A stretch of 64,000 nt of DNA from Pseudodonghicola flavimaris (GTDB lineage Bacteria > Pseudomonadota > Alphaproteobacteria > Rhodobacterales > Rhodobacteraceae), in the NCBI RefSeq assembly GCF_030164425.1, contig NZ_JASNJD010000007.1, positions 62,001-126,000 of the forward strand, given 5' to 3'. The translations under genes were made by a program, and so were the position numbers. Position 1 is the stretch's first letter, and each line of letters opens with the position of its first letter. Shown here piece after piece: positions 10,493 through 18,732 of the stretch. The notes beneath the pieces are model-generated. The model saw only the letters and a list, made by a program, of their open reading frames with translations. It was not told the origin of the DNA and made no database searches.

Positions 10493-11368
10493 ATGGCAAT
10501 CACTGCAGCACAGGTGAAAGAACTGCGCGAGGCAACCGGCGCCGGCATGATGGACGCCAAGAAGGCGCTGACCGAAACCGATGGCGACATGGAAGCCGCG
10601 GTGGACTGGCTGCGCACCAAAGGTCTGGCCAAAGCCGCGAAGAAATCCGGCCGCACCGCCGCCGAGGGCCTGGTGGCCGTCGTCGTCGACGGTGGCAAGG
10701 GTGTCGCGATCGAGGTGAACTCGGAAACCGACTTCGTTGCCAAGAACGCAGAATTCCAGACCATGGTCGCCGGCATCGCCAAGGCCGCTCTGGGCGTCGA
10801 TGACGTCGAAGCGCTGAAAGCGGCCGATCTGGACGGCAAGACCGTCGAAGCCACCCTCACCGACAAGATCGCCACCATCGGCGAGAACATGTCGCTGCGC
10901 CGGATGGCGTCGATCGAGGGCGAGACCATCGTGTCCTACGTGCACAATGCCGCCACCGACGGCATGGGCAAGATCGGCGTTCTGGTCGCGATGACCGGCG
11001 GCGACGAAGCCTTCGGCAAGCAGGTGGCCATGCATATCGCCGCCGTGAACCCGGCCGCGCTGAGCGAAGCCGACATGGATGCCGCCGTGGTCGAGAAAGA
11101 GCGTCAGGTTCAGATCGACATCGCCCGTGAATCCGGCAAGCCGGAGCAGGTGATCGAGAAAATGATCGAAGGCCGCATGAAGAAATTCGTGGCCGAGTCG
11201 ACCCTGCTGAATCAGGCCTTCGTGATCAACCCCGACCTGACCGTCGGCGCCGCCGCCAAAGAGGCCGGCGCGGAGATCACCGGCTTCATTCGTCTGGAAG
11301 TCGGCGAAGGCATCGAAGTCGAGAAAGAAGACTTCGCCGCTGAAGTCGCGAAAGCCGCTCAGGGCTAA
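10493..11368 (+). CDS. tsf: Translation elongation factor Ts
   Basis: A 291-residue nucleotide-exchange factor for EF-Tu. The N-terminal UBA-like domain shows [19 protein letters not shown]. The core contains [10 protein letters not shown], which contacts the EF-Tu G domain, and [18 protein letters not shown] precedes the ATG. It ends the rpsB-tsf operon and is followed by an intrinsic terminator. Confidence 0.97.
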   Translation: MAITAAQVKELREATGAGMMDAKKALTETDGDMEAAVDWLRTKGLAKAAKKSGRTAAEGLVAVVVDGGKGVAIEVNSETDFVAKNAEFQTMVAGIAKAALGVDDVEALKAADLDGKTVEATLTDKIATIGENMSLRRMASIEGETIVSYVHNAATDGMGKIGVLVAMTGGDEAFGKQVAMHIAAVNPAALSEADMDAAVVEKERQVQIDIARESGKPEQVIEKMIEGRMKKFVAESTLLNQAFVINPDLTVGAAAKEAGAEITGFIRLEVGEGIEVEKEDFAAEVAKAAQG

Positions 11369-11415
11369 GCGCCCGCGGTCTCCCGGACGCGTCCGGGGGC
11401 GAAGAGAGAGACAGC

Positions 11416-11447
11416 AAGGGGCAGGGCCGATGGGCGCTGCCCCTTTT
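11416..11447 (+). terminator. Intrinsic terminator after tsf
   Basis: AAGGGGCAG (11416-11424) pairs with CTGCCCCTT (11437-11445), ending in TTTT (11444-11447). The loop contains a short extra pairing (GCC/GGC). Confidence 0.85.
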
Positions 11448-11939
11448 GCGTGACCGGACAGGCACGGGCGAAGTGAGTCTGCTCCGCGCCCGACCGTACC
11501 GCCAGATCGCCGCAGAAGGGCCGATTTTCAGAACATGAGAACGCGCAGAGGGAGCCGCGCCCTGTGGCGCGGCTCCGACTGCTTTTGAAGACCCCTTTGC
11601 GATGGGGATGGGCGGGGTCTTTCAAAACCTCCGGCCCGAGGGCGGATCAATACGCACCCGAGACCGGACGGGTTAGAGGGCCCTGTCAATAACAAGGATC
11701 TTTCCCCGATGTTCCAAGGCCAAAGCCACCACTCACGGAACATCACCAGATTGCGAGATTTGACCACTCGGGAAAAGTCATGTATTCCTTACCTTGCGTA
11801 AGGTAAATCTTTCAGCCGTGCCCGCGACATTACCTAACATTCAGATTTTGGAAGGTTTTTTCGGCTTTTTCGACACTCTGGAATTGATCTTTCCGCGATC
11901 TCCAGAGGGGGAGGGAGGTTGTGTCTCGGCGCCGATTTC
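11448..11939. other. Non-coding stretch with three inverted repeats
   Basis: About 490 bases between the tsf terminator and the luxR stop have no credible gene. They hold: (a) an 11-bp perfect hairpin, GGAGCCGCGCC 11551-11561 with GGCGCGGCTCC 11566-11576, followed by GACTGCTTTT and so terminator-like on the plus strand; (b) TTTTGAAGACCCC 11583-11595 against GGGGTCTTTCAAAA 11614-11627, a 13-bp arm with one bulge; (c) TTACCTT-GCGT-AAGGTAA at 11789-11806. A hairpin terminator standing about 130 bases after the tsf terminator suggests a separate short transcript. From 11690 on the DNA is notably more AT-rich. Confidence 0.55.
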
Positions 11940-12695
11940 TCACGCCTCGATCACGAACATCTGGTTGTGCAGCGCCGCTTTCAGCACCGCCTGAGCGGTG
12001 GTCTCCACTGACAGCGCCTCACGCGCCAGGCGCAGGTGCTTTTCGACCGTGGCAGGCGTCAAGCCCATCAGCAGCGCGATATCCTGGGTGGTCTTGCCAT
12101 CGCCGACCCATTCCAGCGCCTCGCGCTGGCGCCGCGTCAGCGCCCGTTTCGGGCCGCTGTTGGGCAGGGTGAGGATCTTCAGGTGGGCGACGCTGTTCAT
12201 CAGCAGGATATCGGCGCCGTCGCGCGCCCAGATTTCCTCGACATCGTCCTGACTCAGCCCCTCGCGCGCGCAGAGAGAGATCGCCCCCTTGGAACGCATC
12301 GAGACCGAGCTGAAGCTGATGGTATAGCCGGCGGTGACGCCCATGCGCTGGTTGAACTCATACACCTTGCGCTCTTCCGGCGTCATGGTGTGATTGGCGC
12401 GCAGCTGGGCGATATGGCGCCAGCTGCCGGCGCCCTCATGCTCCAGCGCCCAGTGCAGCATCGGCGCATGGAAATAGAGCCCCTGGTGCAGGAAGCCGTC
12501 GACATAGGCCTTTTCGTGATTTGTGAGGATGATGAAATCCTCCGGATCGCCCAGCGAGGTCTCCGTCCGATAACGGGTGTAGCCATAGAGCAGCCGGTCG
12601 AAGCCATAGCCCGCCAACTGTTCGGTATGCCGCGCCCAGAGCTCTTCCAGCGACTTGGCGGTGCAGACGTAATGCAGATAGTCACGCACGCTCAT
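11940..12695 (-). CDS. LuxR family regulator with autoinducer-binding domain (solo)
   Basis: A 251-residue regulator. The N-terminal part (about 1-165) fits an autoinducer-binding domain. The C-terminal part is a LuxR/FixJ helix-turn-helix, with LTRRQREALEWVGDGKTTQDIA and TPATVEKHLRLAREAL. No luxI-type synthase gene occurs in the window, so it is a local solo; the ligand is unknown. The ATG at 12693-12695 (minus) is chosen because a GGGGAC ribosome-binding site lies 6 bases upstream. That site is the centre of a perfect hairpin, and the promoter overlaps a long palindrome (separate entries). An open frame extends upstream to 12782 but has no start signal. Confidence 0.85.
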   Translation of the reverse strand: MSVRDYLHYVCTAKSLEELWARHTEQLAGYGFDRLLYGYTRYRTETSLGDPEDFIILTNHEKAYVDGFLHQGLYFHAPMLHWALEHEGAGSWRHIAQLRANHTMTPEERKVYEFNQRMGVTAGYTISFSSVSMRSKGAISLCAREGLSQDDVEEIWARDGADILLMNSVAHLKILTLPNSGPKRALTRRQREALEWVGDGKTTQDIALLMGLTPATVEKHLRLAREALSVETTAQAVLKAALHNQMFVIEA

Positions 12696-12698
12696 GCC

Positions 12699-12714
12699 GG
12701 AACGTCCCCGTTCC
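12699..12714 (-). promoter_or_regulatory. Hairpin carrying the luxR ribosome-binding site
   Basis: On the minus strand GGAACG-GGGA-CGTTCC is a perfect 6-bp stem whose loop is the Shine-Dalgarno GGGA, ending 3 bases before the ATG. Folding would expose or clamp the SD in a 4-base loop next to the start codon, so translation could be sensitive to structure or to an RNA or protein binder. Confidence 0.45.
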
Positions 12715-12853
12715 GAGCCGTGGCATAAATGACCGGCGCACCCCGCGCGATCCGACGCGCGGAGAGCCCTGCCATTTCCCATGCGACTGTCTCGCCACCG
12801 GCCAAAATCAACCGGCTGGCGGCGAAGCCCACCAGATCAAGCAACATCTTACC

Positions 12854-12880
12854 AATTTCCCCATTCGCTGGGAAATTATA
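12854..12880 (-). promoter_or_regulatory. luxR promoter with overlapping palindromic operator
   Basis: On the minus strand a perfect TATAAT (12875-12880) is the -10 box. AATTTCCC-N8-GGGAAATT (12854-12877), a perfect 8-bp inverted repeat, overlaps its 3' bases and the start region. No good -35 box is seen at 17 bases, which suggests an activator-dependent or repressor-controlled promoter. Autoregulation by LuxR is possible. Confidence 0.5.
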
Positions 12881-12941
12881 AGCTAAGATCGCCCCTGTCC
12901 AGTTGCCGAAAATGAAAACACCCGGTGTCGCGGCGAAATAT

Positions 12942-13418
12942 TCAACTTTCGCCGGCGAAGACCATCATCCCCAGCCAGTCGGCGATCAGTGCCGGCCGGT
13001 CATGGCCCTCGATCTCCACCGTCAGTGCGGTCTCACGCAGAATCTGCGTGGCATTGCGCTGATCGACAGAGGTGAGGGTGAATCGCCCCCGCAGCCGCGA
13101 ACCGGCCGGCACCGGGGTCAGGAACCGCAGCTTGTTGAAGCCGTAGTTGATGCCCATGACCTGGCCTGGCTCGACCTCGAAACAGTCGTAGGCAAAGCGG
13201 CTGGCCAGCGACAGGCTGAGAAACCCGTGCGCGATGGACCCGCCGAAGGGGGTTTCCCTGGCGGCGCGCTCCGGGTCGACGTGAATCCACTGGTCGTCAT
13301 GGGTGACACGGGCGAAATCGTCGATGGTCTTCTGATCGACCTCGATCCAGTTCGACACCCCGATCTCGGTGCCGATCATGCCCTTGAACTTCTCCATGGC
13401 GGTTTCGATGGCTGACAT
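12942..13418 (-). CDS. MaoC family dehydratase
   Basis: A 158-residue hot-dog-fold protein. FARVTHDDQWIHVDPERA contains the R-hydratase motif with the catalytic Asp/His pair, and GGSIAHGFLSLSL is the conserved following helix. Family members hydrate or dehydrate (R)-3-hydroxyacyl-CoA thioesters. It lies 54 bases downstream of a reductase gene on the same strand and is probably cotranscribed with it. Substrate unknown. Confidence 0.85.
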   Translation of the reverse strand: MSAIETAMEKFKGMIGTEIGVSNWIEVDQKTIDDFARVTHDDQWIHVDPERAARETPFGGSIAHGFLSLSLASRFAYDCFEVEPGQVMGINYGFNKLRFLTPVPAGSRLRGRFTLTSVDQRNATQILRETALTVEIEGHDRPALIADWLGMMVFAGES

Positions 13419-13472
13419 TGCTGTACTCTCCCTGTGAGTTGAACCTGTGAAAAGACGATAACCGGCGCCGGG

Positions 13473-14480
13473 TCAGGCGGCCGGATCGGGGCCGACGCGC
13501 ACCATGCGCTTGCCGCGGTTTTCCCCGGCCAGCAGGCCGATCAGCGCCGCCGGGGCGGTTTCCAGCCCCTCCAGCACATCCTCGATCACCTTGATCTGAC
13601 CGGTGCCCACCCAATGTTCCAGCGCCCGCTGGGCGGTGGCCTCTTCCCGGGCGAAATCCATGACAATGAACCCCTCCATCCGCAGGCGTTTGACCACGAC
13701 CATGCCGGGCAGGTTGCGCGGCCCGGTGGCGGCGCCGGTGTCATACTGGCTGACCGCACCGCAGCAGACCACGCGACCGCGTTCGTTCATCACGAAAAGC
13801 GCGGCCTCCAGCACCGGGCCGCCGACATTGTCGAAATAGATGTCGACGCCATCCGGGCAGGCCTTGCGCAGCGCCTTGAACATGCCGGGATCGCGGTAAT
13901 CGACACAGGCGTCGAATCCCAGCTCTTCGGTAACATAGGCGCATTTCTCCGGGCCGCCGGCGATGCCGACAACGCGGCAGCCCATCGCCTTGGCAATCTG
14001 GCCGACATAGCAGCCGACCGCACCGGCGGCGGCGGAGACCAGGACGGTTTCCCCCGCAACCGGCCGGCCGACATGGATCAGCCCGTGAAAGGCGGTCTTG
14101 CCGGCGATACCATAGACGCTCATCAGATGGGTGAGCGGCTGGACCGCGGGCACCTTCTGCAGCCCGGCCGTAGGTTGTACCGCGTGACCGGCCCAGACGG
14201 TTTCGCCCACGACCAGATCGCCGGGGGCGAGGTCGGGCGCATTGCTCTCGATCACCTCGCTCAGCGCATAGCAGGGCATGGCATCGCCGGCGTTGACCGG
14301 GGCGCGATAGGTGGCGCCCTGCATCCAGGCGCGGGCTGCGGCATCGATGGAAATCAACACGGTGCGCAGCAGCACCTGTCCCGGCCCGGGCGCCGGCAGA
14401 TCGACCTCCCGCGCGGTGAAATGATCCTCGGTCAGTGCCTCCTTGGGCAGCTCGACAATCGCGATCTCGGTGGTTTTCAT
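13473..14480 (-). CDS. NADP-dependent MDR oxidoreductase (PTGR/CurA-like, zinc-free)
   Basis: A 335-residue medium-chain reductase. The nucleotide-binding motif is SAAAGAVGCYVGQIAKAMG, followed by GGPEKC, and YFDNVGGPVLEAAL is typical of prostaglandin reductase/curcumin reductase-type enone reductases, which reduce the C=C of alpha,beta-unsaturated ketones with NADPH. No structural-zinc cysteine cluster is present. It probably forms a two-gene unit with the MaoC gene downstream. The divergent phosphatase gene starts 96 bases away. Confidence 0.85.
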   Translation of the reverse strand: MKTTEIAIVELPKEALTEDHFTAREVDLPAPGPGQVLLRTVLISIDAAARAWMQGATYRAPVNAGDAMPCYALSEVIESNAPDLAPGDLVVGETVWAGHAVQPTAGLQKVPAVQPLTHLMSVYGIAGKTAFHGLIHVGRPVAGETVLVSAAAGAVGCYVGQIAKAMGCRVVGIAGGPEKCAYVTEELGFDACVDYRDPGMFKALRKACPDGVDIYFDNVGGPVLEAALFVMNERGRVVCCGAVSQYDTGAATGPRNLPGMVVVKRLRMEGFIVMDFAREEATAQRALEHWVGTGQIKVIEDVLEGLETAPAALIGLLAGENRGKRMVRVGPDPAA

Positions 14481-14576
14481 ATCCTCTCCCTTTCTCCTCC
14501 GGTCCGGACGGGCTTGCGTCCGGCGCCCGGCTGGCTAGCTTGGCGCCCGAGAGCCCGACCCGAGGAGGACCCCCGA

Positions 14577-15233
14577 ATGACCCGCGAATACCGCCAGCAT
14601 GTTTACCGCCCGCCCGCAGGGGCGGCCGATCTTCTGTTGATCCGTCATGGCGAAAGCATGCCGGCACGCCCGGGCGAATCCTTTCCCATGAAAGACGGCC
14701 ACGGCGACCCCGCGCTGCACGAGAACGGCCAGGCGCAGGCCCGGGCGGTGGGCGCGCGGCTGGCGGCAGAGCCGATCGCCGCGATCTATGTCACCACGCT
14801 GCAACGCACCCATCAGACCGCCGCGCCGCTGGCCGAACGTCTCGGCGTGACGCCCGTGATCGAAGCCGACCTGCGCGAGGTGCACCTGGGCGACTGGGAT
14901 GGCGGGCTGTATCGCATCAAGGCGGCCGAGAACGATCCCGCCTTCGAACGCGCCAGACTCAACCGCGAATGGGGCGAGATCCCGGGGGCGGAAACCACGG
15001 CAGAGCTGCACGCCCGGGTCCGGCGCGGCCTGTTGCGCATCGCCACCGCCCATGCCGATCAGCTGGTCGCCGTGGTGGTCCACGGTGGCGTGATCGGCGC
15101 CGCCATGGCAATGGCCGCCCAGTCGGACGCCTTCGCCTTCAACGGCGCCGCCAACGGTTCGATCAGCCGCCTCGTGATCCGGGGCGAGGAGATGACCGTT
15201 CGCGGCTATAACGACTGCGCGCATCTGAGCTGA
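14577..15233 (+). CDS. Histidine phosphatase family protein
   Basis: A 218-residue branch-1 histidine phosphatase/phosphoglycerate-mutase-like protein. The catalytic motif LIRHGES has His at residue 24; QRTHQTAAPLAE, the acid residue in LREVHLGDWDGG, and the second His in VVVHGG follow. The ATG at 14577 has GAGGAGGA 7-13 bases upstream. The substrate (sugar phosphate, phosphoester or protein) is not predictable. A second member of this family lies at 20.5 kb. Confidence 0.85.
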   Translation: MTREYRQHVYRPPAGAADLLLIRHGESMPARPGESFPMKDGHGDPALHENGQAQARAVGARLAAEPIAAIYVTTLQRTHQTAAPLAERLGVTPVIEADLREVHLGDWDGGLYRIKAAENDPAFERARLNREWGEIPGAETTAELHARVRRGLLRIATAHADQLVAVVVHGGVIGAAMAMAAQSDAFAFNGAANGSISRLVIRGEEMTVRGYNDCAHLS

Positions 15234-15284
15234 CGCCTTTCCGGGCCGCGCCCGGCGGGCGCGGCTCCGTTCCCCTAGGTCGCC

Positions 15285-16280
15285 TCAGTCGATGCTGAGA
15301 ACAACCTTGCCCATCGCCTTGCGCGTCTCCAGCAGCTTGAGCGCCGCGGGCGCCTCCTCCAGCGGGAACCGGGCACTGATCTGCGGCTTCACCTTGCCCT
15401 CGGCATAGAGGCGGGACAGCTCCGCCATATTGGCGGCGTGGTTCTCCGGCTCCTTGCGGACGGAGGCGCCCCAAAACACGCCGACGATCTGGCTGCCCTT
15501 CAGCAGTGTCAGGTTCAGCGGAATTTTCGGGATGCCTGCGGGGAAGCCGACCACCAGGAACCGCCCCTTCCAGGCCAGCGAGCGCAGTGCCGGTTCGGCA
15601 TAATCGCCGCCGACCGCGTCATAGACGACGTCGACGCCATCGGGTCCGGCCAGCGCCTTGATCTGCCCGGCCAGCGCCTTTTGCCCGTCGCGGTCCAGCT
15701 CACGCGGGTAAACCAGCGTCTCGTCGGCGCCGAGCTCGCGGCAGAATGCGGCCTTCTCCTCCGATGACACCGCAGCAATCACCCGCGCGCCCATCGCCTT
15801 CGCCAGTTCGATGGCGGCAACGCCGACACCGCTGGCGCCGCCGAGGATCAGAAGCGTCTCGCCGGGCTTGAGCTCGGCGCGATCCTTCAGGGCGTGCAGA
15901 GAGGTGCCATAGGTGAAGACGAAACAGGCCGCGTCCTCATAGGGCATCACCTCGGGAATCTTCACCACGCTGGCGGCATCGGCGACCAGATGGGTGGCGA
16001 AACCGCCGTGGCCGACCATCGCCAGAACCCGGTCGCCCGGGGCGAAACCGGTCACGCCTTCGCCCACCGACAGGATATCGCCGGAAATCTCGCCGCCCGG
16101 TGCAAAGGGCCGGTCAGGCTTGAACTGATAGAGATCGCGGATGATCAGCGTGTCGGGGAAGTTCAACCCCGCCGCACGCACCCGGATCAGCACCTGGCCC
16201 TTGCCGGGCGTCGGATCGGGCAGGTCGGTGAGTTGCAGGGTTTCGGGACCGCCGGGGGCGGTGCTCAGCATGGCTTTCAT
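15285..16280 (-). CDS. NADPH:quinone oxidoreductase family protein
   Basis: A 331-residue zinc-free MDR enzyme. LILGGASGVGVAAIELAKAMGARVIA is the NADPH fold and VYDAVGGDYAEPALRSL the family motif. Members reduce quinones or enoyl thioesters. The gene is divergent from the acyl-CoA dehydrogenase operon and shares its 165-base control region with the palindrome at 16393-16413, so a role in the same pathway is plausible. Confidence 0.85.
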   Translation of the reverse strand: MKAMLSTAPGGPETLQLTDLPDPTPGKGQVLIRVRAAGLNFPDTLIIRDLYQFKPDRPFAPGGEISGDILSVGEGVTGFAPGDRVLAMVGHGGFATHLVADAASVVKIPEVMPYEDAACFVFTYGTSLHALKDRAELKPGETLLILGGASGVGVAAIELAKAMGARVIAAVSSEEKAAFCRELGADETLVYPRELDRDGQKALAGQIKALAGPDGVDVVYDAVGGDYAEPALRSLAWKGRFLVVGFPAGIPKIPLNLTLLKGSQIVGVFWGASVRKEPENHAANMAELSRLYAEGKVKPQISARFPLEEAPAALKLLETRKAMGKVVLSID

Positions 16281-16392
16281 GTGTCTCTCTCCCTTGTGCC
16301 GCGCCAGATCGCCGGCCCGAAGTGCCGGAACGTCGCGGATTGTTTTCAGTCATCCAATCGCAAAACGCTGTTGTCAATCGAAATTCGAAATG

Positions 16393-16413
16393 CAATTCTG
16401 CACAGCGGAATTG
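16393..16413. promoter_or_regulatory. Palindromic operator, candidate IclR-family site (copy 1)
   Basis: CAATTCTGC-ACA-GCGGAATTG: 9-bp arms with one mismatched pair, in the divergent region between the quinone reductase and acyl-CoA dehydrogenase genes, 33 bases before the dehydrogenase ATG. A TTGTCA at 16372-16377 upstream may be a -35 box. The form TTCYGC-N3-GCRGAA fits IclR-family operators, and an IclR gene ends this operon. Related copies lie at 23050 and 37996. Confidence 0.55.
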
Positions 16414-16445
16414 AAATGCGTAACATGACGGGGAGGCATGTCGCG

Positions 16446-17597
16446 ATGAGTGATGATCTGGCGCAGTTTCGCGCCACAATCAGGACGTGGCTGGAGCAGA
16501 ATTGCCCTGAAGAAATGCGCGATGGCGCTGTGGGCGAGGATAGCACCTGCTGGGGCGGTAAGAACTGGAACTTTACGTCAGACGCCCAGAAAATCTGGTT
16601 GGAACGCTGCGCCGCCAAGGGCTACACCGTGCCGACCTGGCCGGTGGAGTATGGCGGTGCCGGGATGAACCGCGAGCAGGAGAAGATCTGGCTCGAGGAA
16701 CTCCGCGCCATCAACGGCAGGCTGCCGCTGCAAAGCTTCGGCATCTGGATGCTGGGCCCGGCGCTGCTGCATTTCGGCTCGCACGAACAGAAGCTGCATT
16801 ATCTGCCGCCGATCGCTCGCGGTGAAATCCGCTGGTGCCAGGGCTATTCCGAGCCGGGCGCCGGATCGGATCTGGCCAGCGTGCAGACCAGGGGCGAGGA
16901 CAAGGGCGATCACTGGCTGGTCAACGGTCAGAAGATCTGGACCTCTTACGCCGACAAGGCCGACTGGATCTTTGCCCTGATCCGCACCGACCGCGAGGCG
17001 AAGAAACATCTTGGCATCTCGTTCCTGCTGATCGACATGACCAGCCCCGGGGTCAGCACCAAGCCGATCCGGCTGATCTCCGGAAAATCGCCGTTCTGTG
17101 AGACGTTCTTCGACAATGTTGAAGTTCCGAAGGAGCAGATCGTCGGCACCGAGAACCGCGGCTGGGATGTGGCCAAATACCTGCTGACCCATGAGCGCGA
17201 GATGATTAGCGGCTCTGGCATGCTGGCGGGCAGCGCCCGGTCGTTGGGCGCCATTCTGGCCGAGGACGGCGGGCTGGATGAGCCGGTGCTGCGCGCGGAT
17301 GTGATGCGGGCGGAGATCGACGGGCTGGCCTTCGGACTGACGCTGGAACGCTACAAGGACCAGGCCGAGGCCGGCCAGGGCACCGGAGATGCCTCTGCCA
17401 TGCTGAAATACATGGGCACCGAGCTGAACAAGCGCCGGCAGGAGCTGGTGATGGCGGGCGCCGGCAGCGATGCGCTGAGCTGGGAGGATGAGCGCGCGCC
17501 GCATTGGCTGCGCAGCAAGGCCAATTCCATCGAAGGCGGCACCAGCGAGGTGATGCTGAGCATCATTTCCCGCCGCATTCTGGGACTGCCGGGGTAA
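16446..17597 (+). CDS. Acyl-CoA dehydrogenase, catalytic subunit of a likely heteromeric pair
   Basis: A 383-residue FAD-dependent dehydrogenase. SEPGAGSDLASVQTRG (FAD/substrate loop), KIWTSYADKADWIF, and the C-terminal SIEGGTSEVMLSIISRRILGL are visible; Glu363 in IEGGTSE is the likely catalytic base. The ATG at 16446 has GGGGAGG 9 bases upstream; an in-frame ATG at 16425 is less well placed. Immediately downstream is a second dehydrogenase lacking this Glu, the pattern of alpha2beta2 dehydrogenases such as the actinobacterial ChsE1-ChsE2. Substrate unknown. Confidence 0.88.
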   Translation: MSDDLAQFRATIRTWLEQNCPEEMRDGAVGEDSTCWGGKNWNFTSDAQKIWLERCAAKGYTVPTWPVEYGGAGMNREQEKIWLEELRAINGRLPLQSFGIWMLGPALLHFGSHEQKLHYLPPIARGEIRWCQGYSEPGAGSDLASVQTRGEDKGDHWLVNGQKIWTSYADKADWIFALIRTDREAKKHLGISFLLIDMTSPGVSTKPIRLISGKSPFCETFFDNVEVPKEQIVGTENRGWDVAKYLLTHEREMISGSGMLAGSARSLGAILAEDGGLDEPVLRADVMRAEIDGLAFGLTLERYKDQAEAGQGTGDASAMLKYMGTELNKRRQELVMAGAGSDALSWEDERAPHWLRSKANSIEGGTSEVMLSIISRRILGLPG

Positions 17598-17602
17598 AGA
17601 TC

Positions 17603-18718
17603 ATGGCAAAACTTGTTAAAAACGAAGAAGAAATCATGCTGGCGGATGCCGCGCGCGGATTTCTGGACGATGCGGCACCGCTGACCAAGCTGCGCGGGCT
17701 GCGCGATGCCGGCAAGACCCATGATCCGGCGCTGTGGACCGAGATGGCGCAGATGGGCTGGACCGGGGTGCTGGTGCCGGAAGAGGCCGGCGGCTCCGAC
17801 ATGGGCCATGCCGCCGCCTGCGTTCTGGCCGAGGAGATGGGCAAGACGCTGGCGCCGACGCCGTTCCTGTCGACGGCGGTGATCGCCGCGACGGCACTGC
17901 GCCAGGTCGCCAGCGACCGTGCCACCGCCGCACTGTCCAAGATCGCCGATGGCACGGTGACCTATGCGCTGGCCATCGACGAGGGTAAGAAGTTCGACCC
18001 GGAAACCGTTGAACTGACAGCGGAAAAAGATGGAAACGGCTTTCGCCTCTCGGGCCGGAAGCGGTTCGTGGTCGATGGCGGTTTCGCCGATCGCCTGCTG
18101 GTGCTGGCCCGCACCGACGGCGGGCTGACGCTGTTCGATATTCCCGCCGACCGGGCCGGGATCAGCCGTAATGCCACGCCGATGATCGACAGCCGCGACG
18201 CCGCAGAGATCGACTTCGACAAGGTCGAAGCCACCGGGGAGGACGTTCTGGGCCAGGTCGACGCAGCGATGACCGTCCTGCAACCTGCGCTGGAGGCCGG
18301 CCAGGCCGCGCTGGCGGCAGAGATGACCGGGCTGGCTGCCGGCGCCTTCGGCATGACCGTGGGCTATCTGAAAGAACGCAAGCAATTCGGCATGTTGATC
18401 GGCAGCTTTCAGGCGCTGCAGCATCGCGCCGCGGATCTGTGGTGCGAATGCGAGGTGACCGCATCGGCGATCCTGCATGCCGGTCGCATGCTCGACAGCG
18501 ATCCGCAGGCGGCGACGCTGGCGGTGTCGCTGGCCAAGGCGCGGGCTGCCGATACGGCGCAGCGCGCGGTGCAGGAAGGTGTGCAGATGCACGGCGGCAT
18601 CGGCATGACGGATGAGTTCGACATGGGCTTTTACATGCGGCGCGCCCGCGTGGGGGCCGAATGGCTGGGCGATTACGGCTATCACGCAGGCGTCGTGGCG
18701 CGCCTGCGCGGGTTCTGA
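17603..18718 (+). CDS. Acyl-CoA dehydrogenase family protein, probable non-catalytic partner
   Basis: A 371-residue protein of the acyl-CoA dehydrogenase fold, 5 bases after the previous gene. The N-terminal helical domain, FAD-region strands and the C-terminal QMHGGIGMTDEFDMGFYMRRA segment are present. The loop holding the catalytic Glu in classic enzymes has no clear equivalent. This supports a heteromeric enzyme in which this chain helps bind FAD. The ATG at 17603 is used; an open frame extends into the previous gene but is unneeded. Confidence 0.85.
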   Translation: MAKLVKNEEEIMLADAARGFLDDAAPLTKLRGLRDAGKTHDPALWTEMAQMGWTGVLVPEEAGGSDMGHAAACVLAEEMGKTLAPTPFLSTAVIAATALRQVASDRATAALSKIADGTVTYALAIDEGKKFDPETVELTAEKDGNGFRLSGRKRFVVDGGFADRLLVLARTDGGLTLFDIPADRAGISRNATPMIDSRDAAEIDFDKVEATGEDVLGQVDAAMTVLQPALEAGQAALAAEMTGLAAGAFGMTVGYLKERKQFGMLIGSFQALQHRAADLWCECEVTASAILHAGRMLDSDPQAATLAVSLAKARAADTAQRAVQEGVQMHGGIGMTDEFDMGFYMRRARVGAEWLGDYGYHAGVVARLRGF

Positions 18719-18732
18719 AAGGCGGATGAAGA

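Noticed and set aside
11940-12695. Complete quorum-sensing luxI-luxR pair
   Set aside because: No acyl-homoserine-lactone synthase gene is visible on either side; OlsB-like and other GNAT proteins nearby lack LuxI motifs.
13614-14576. Long open frame on the plus strand opposite the MDR reductase gene
   Set aside because: It is the GC-rich shadow of the minus-strand gene; only the part from ATG 14577 (histidine phosphatase) has family motifs and a ribosome-binding site.
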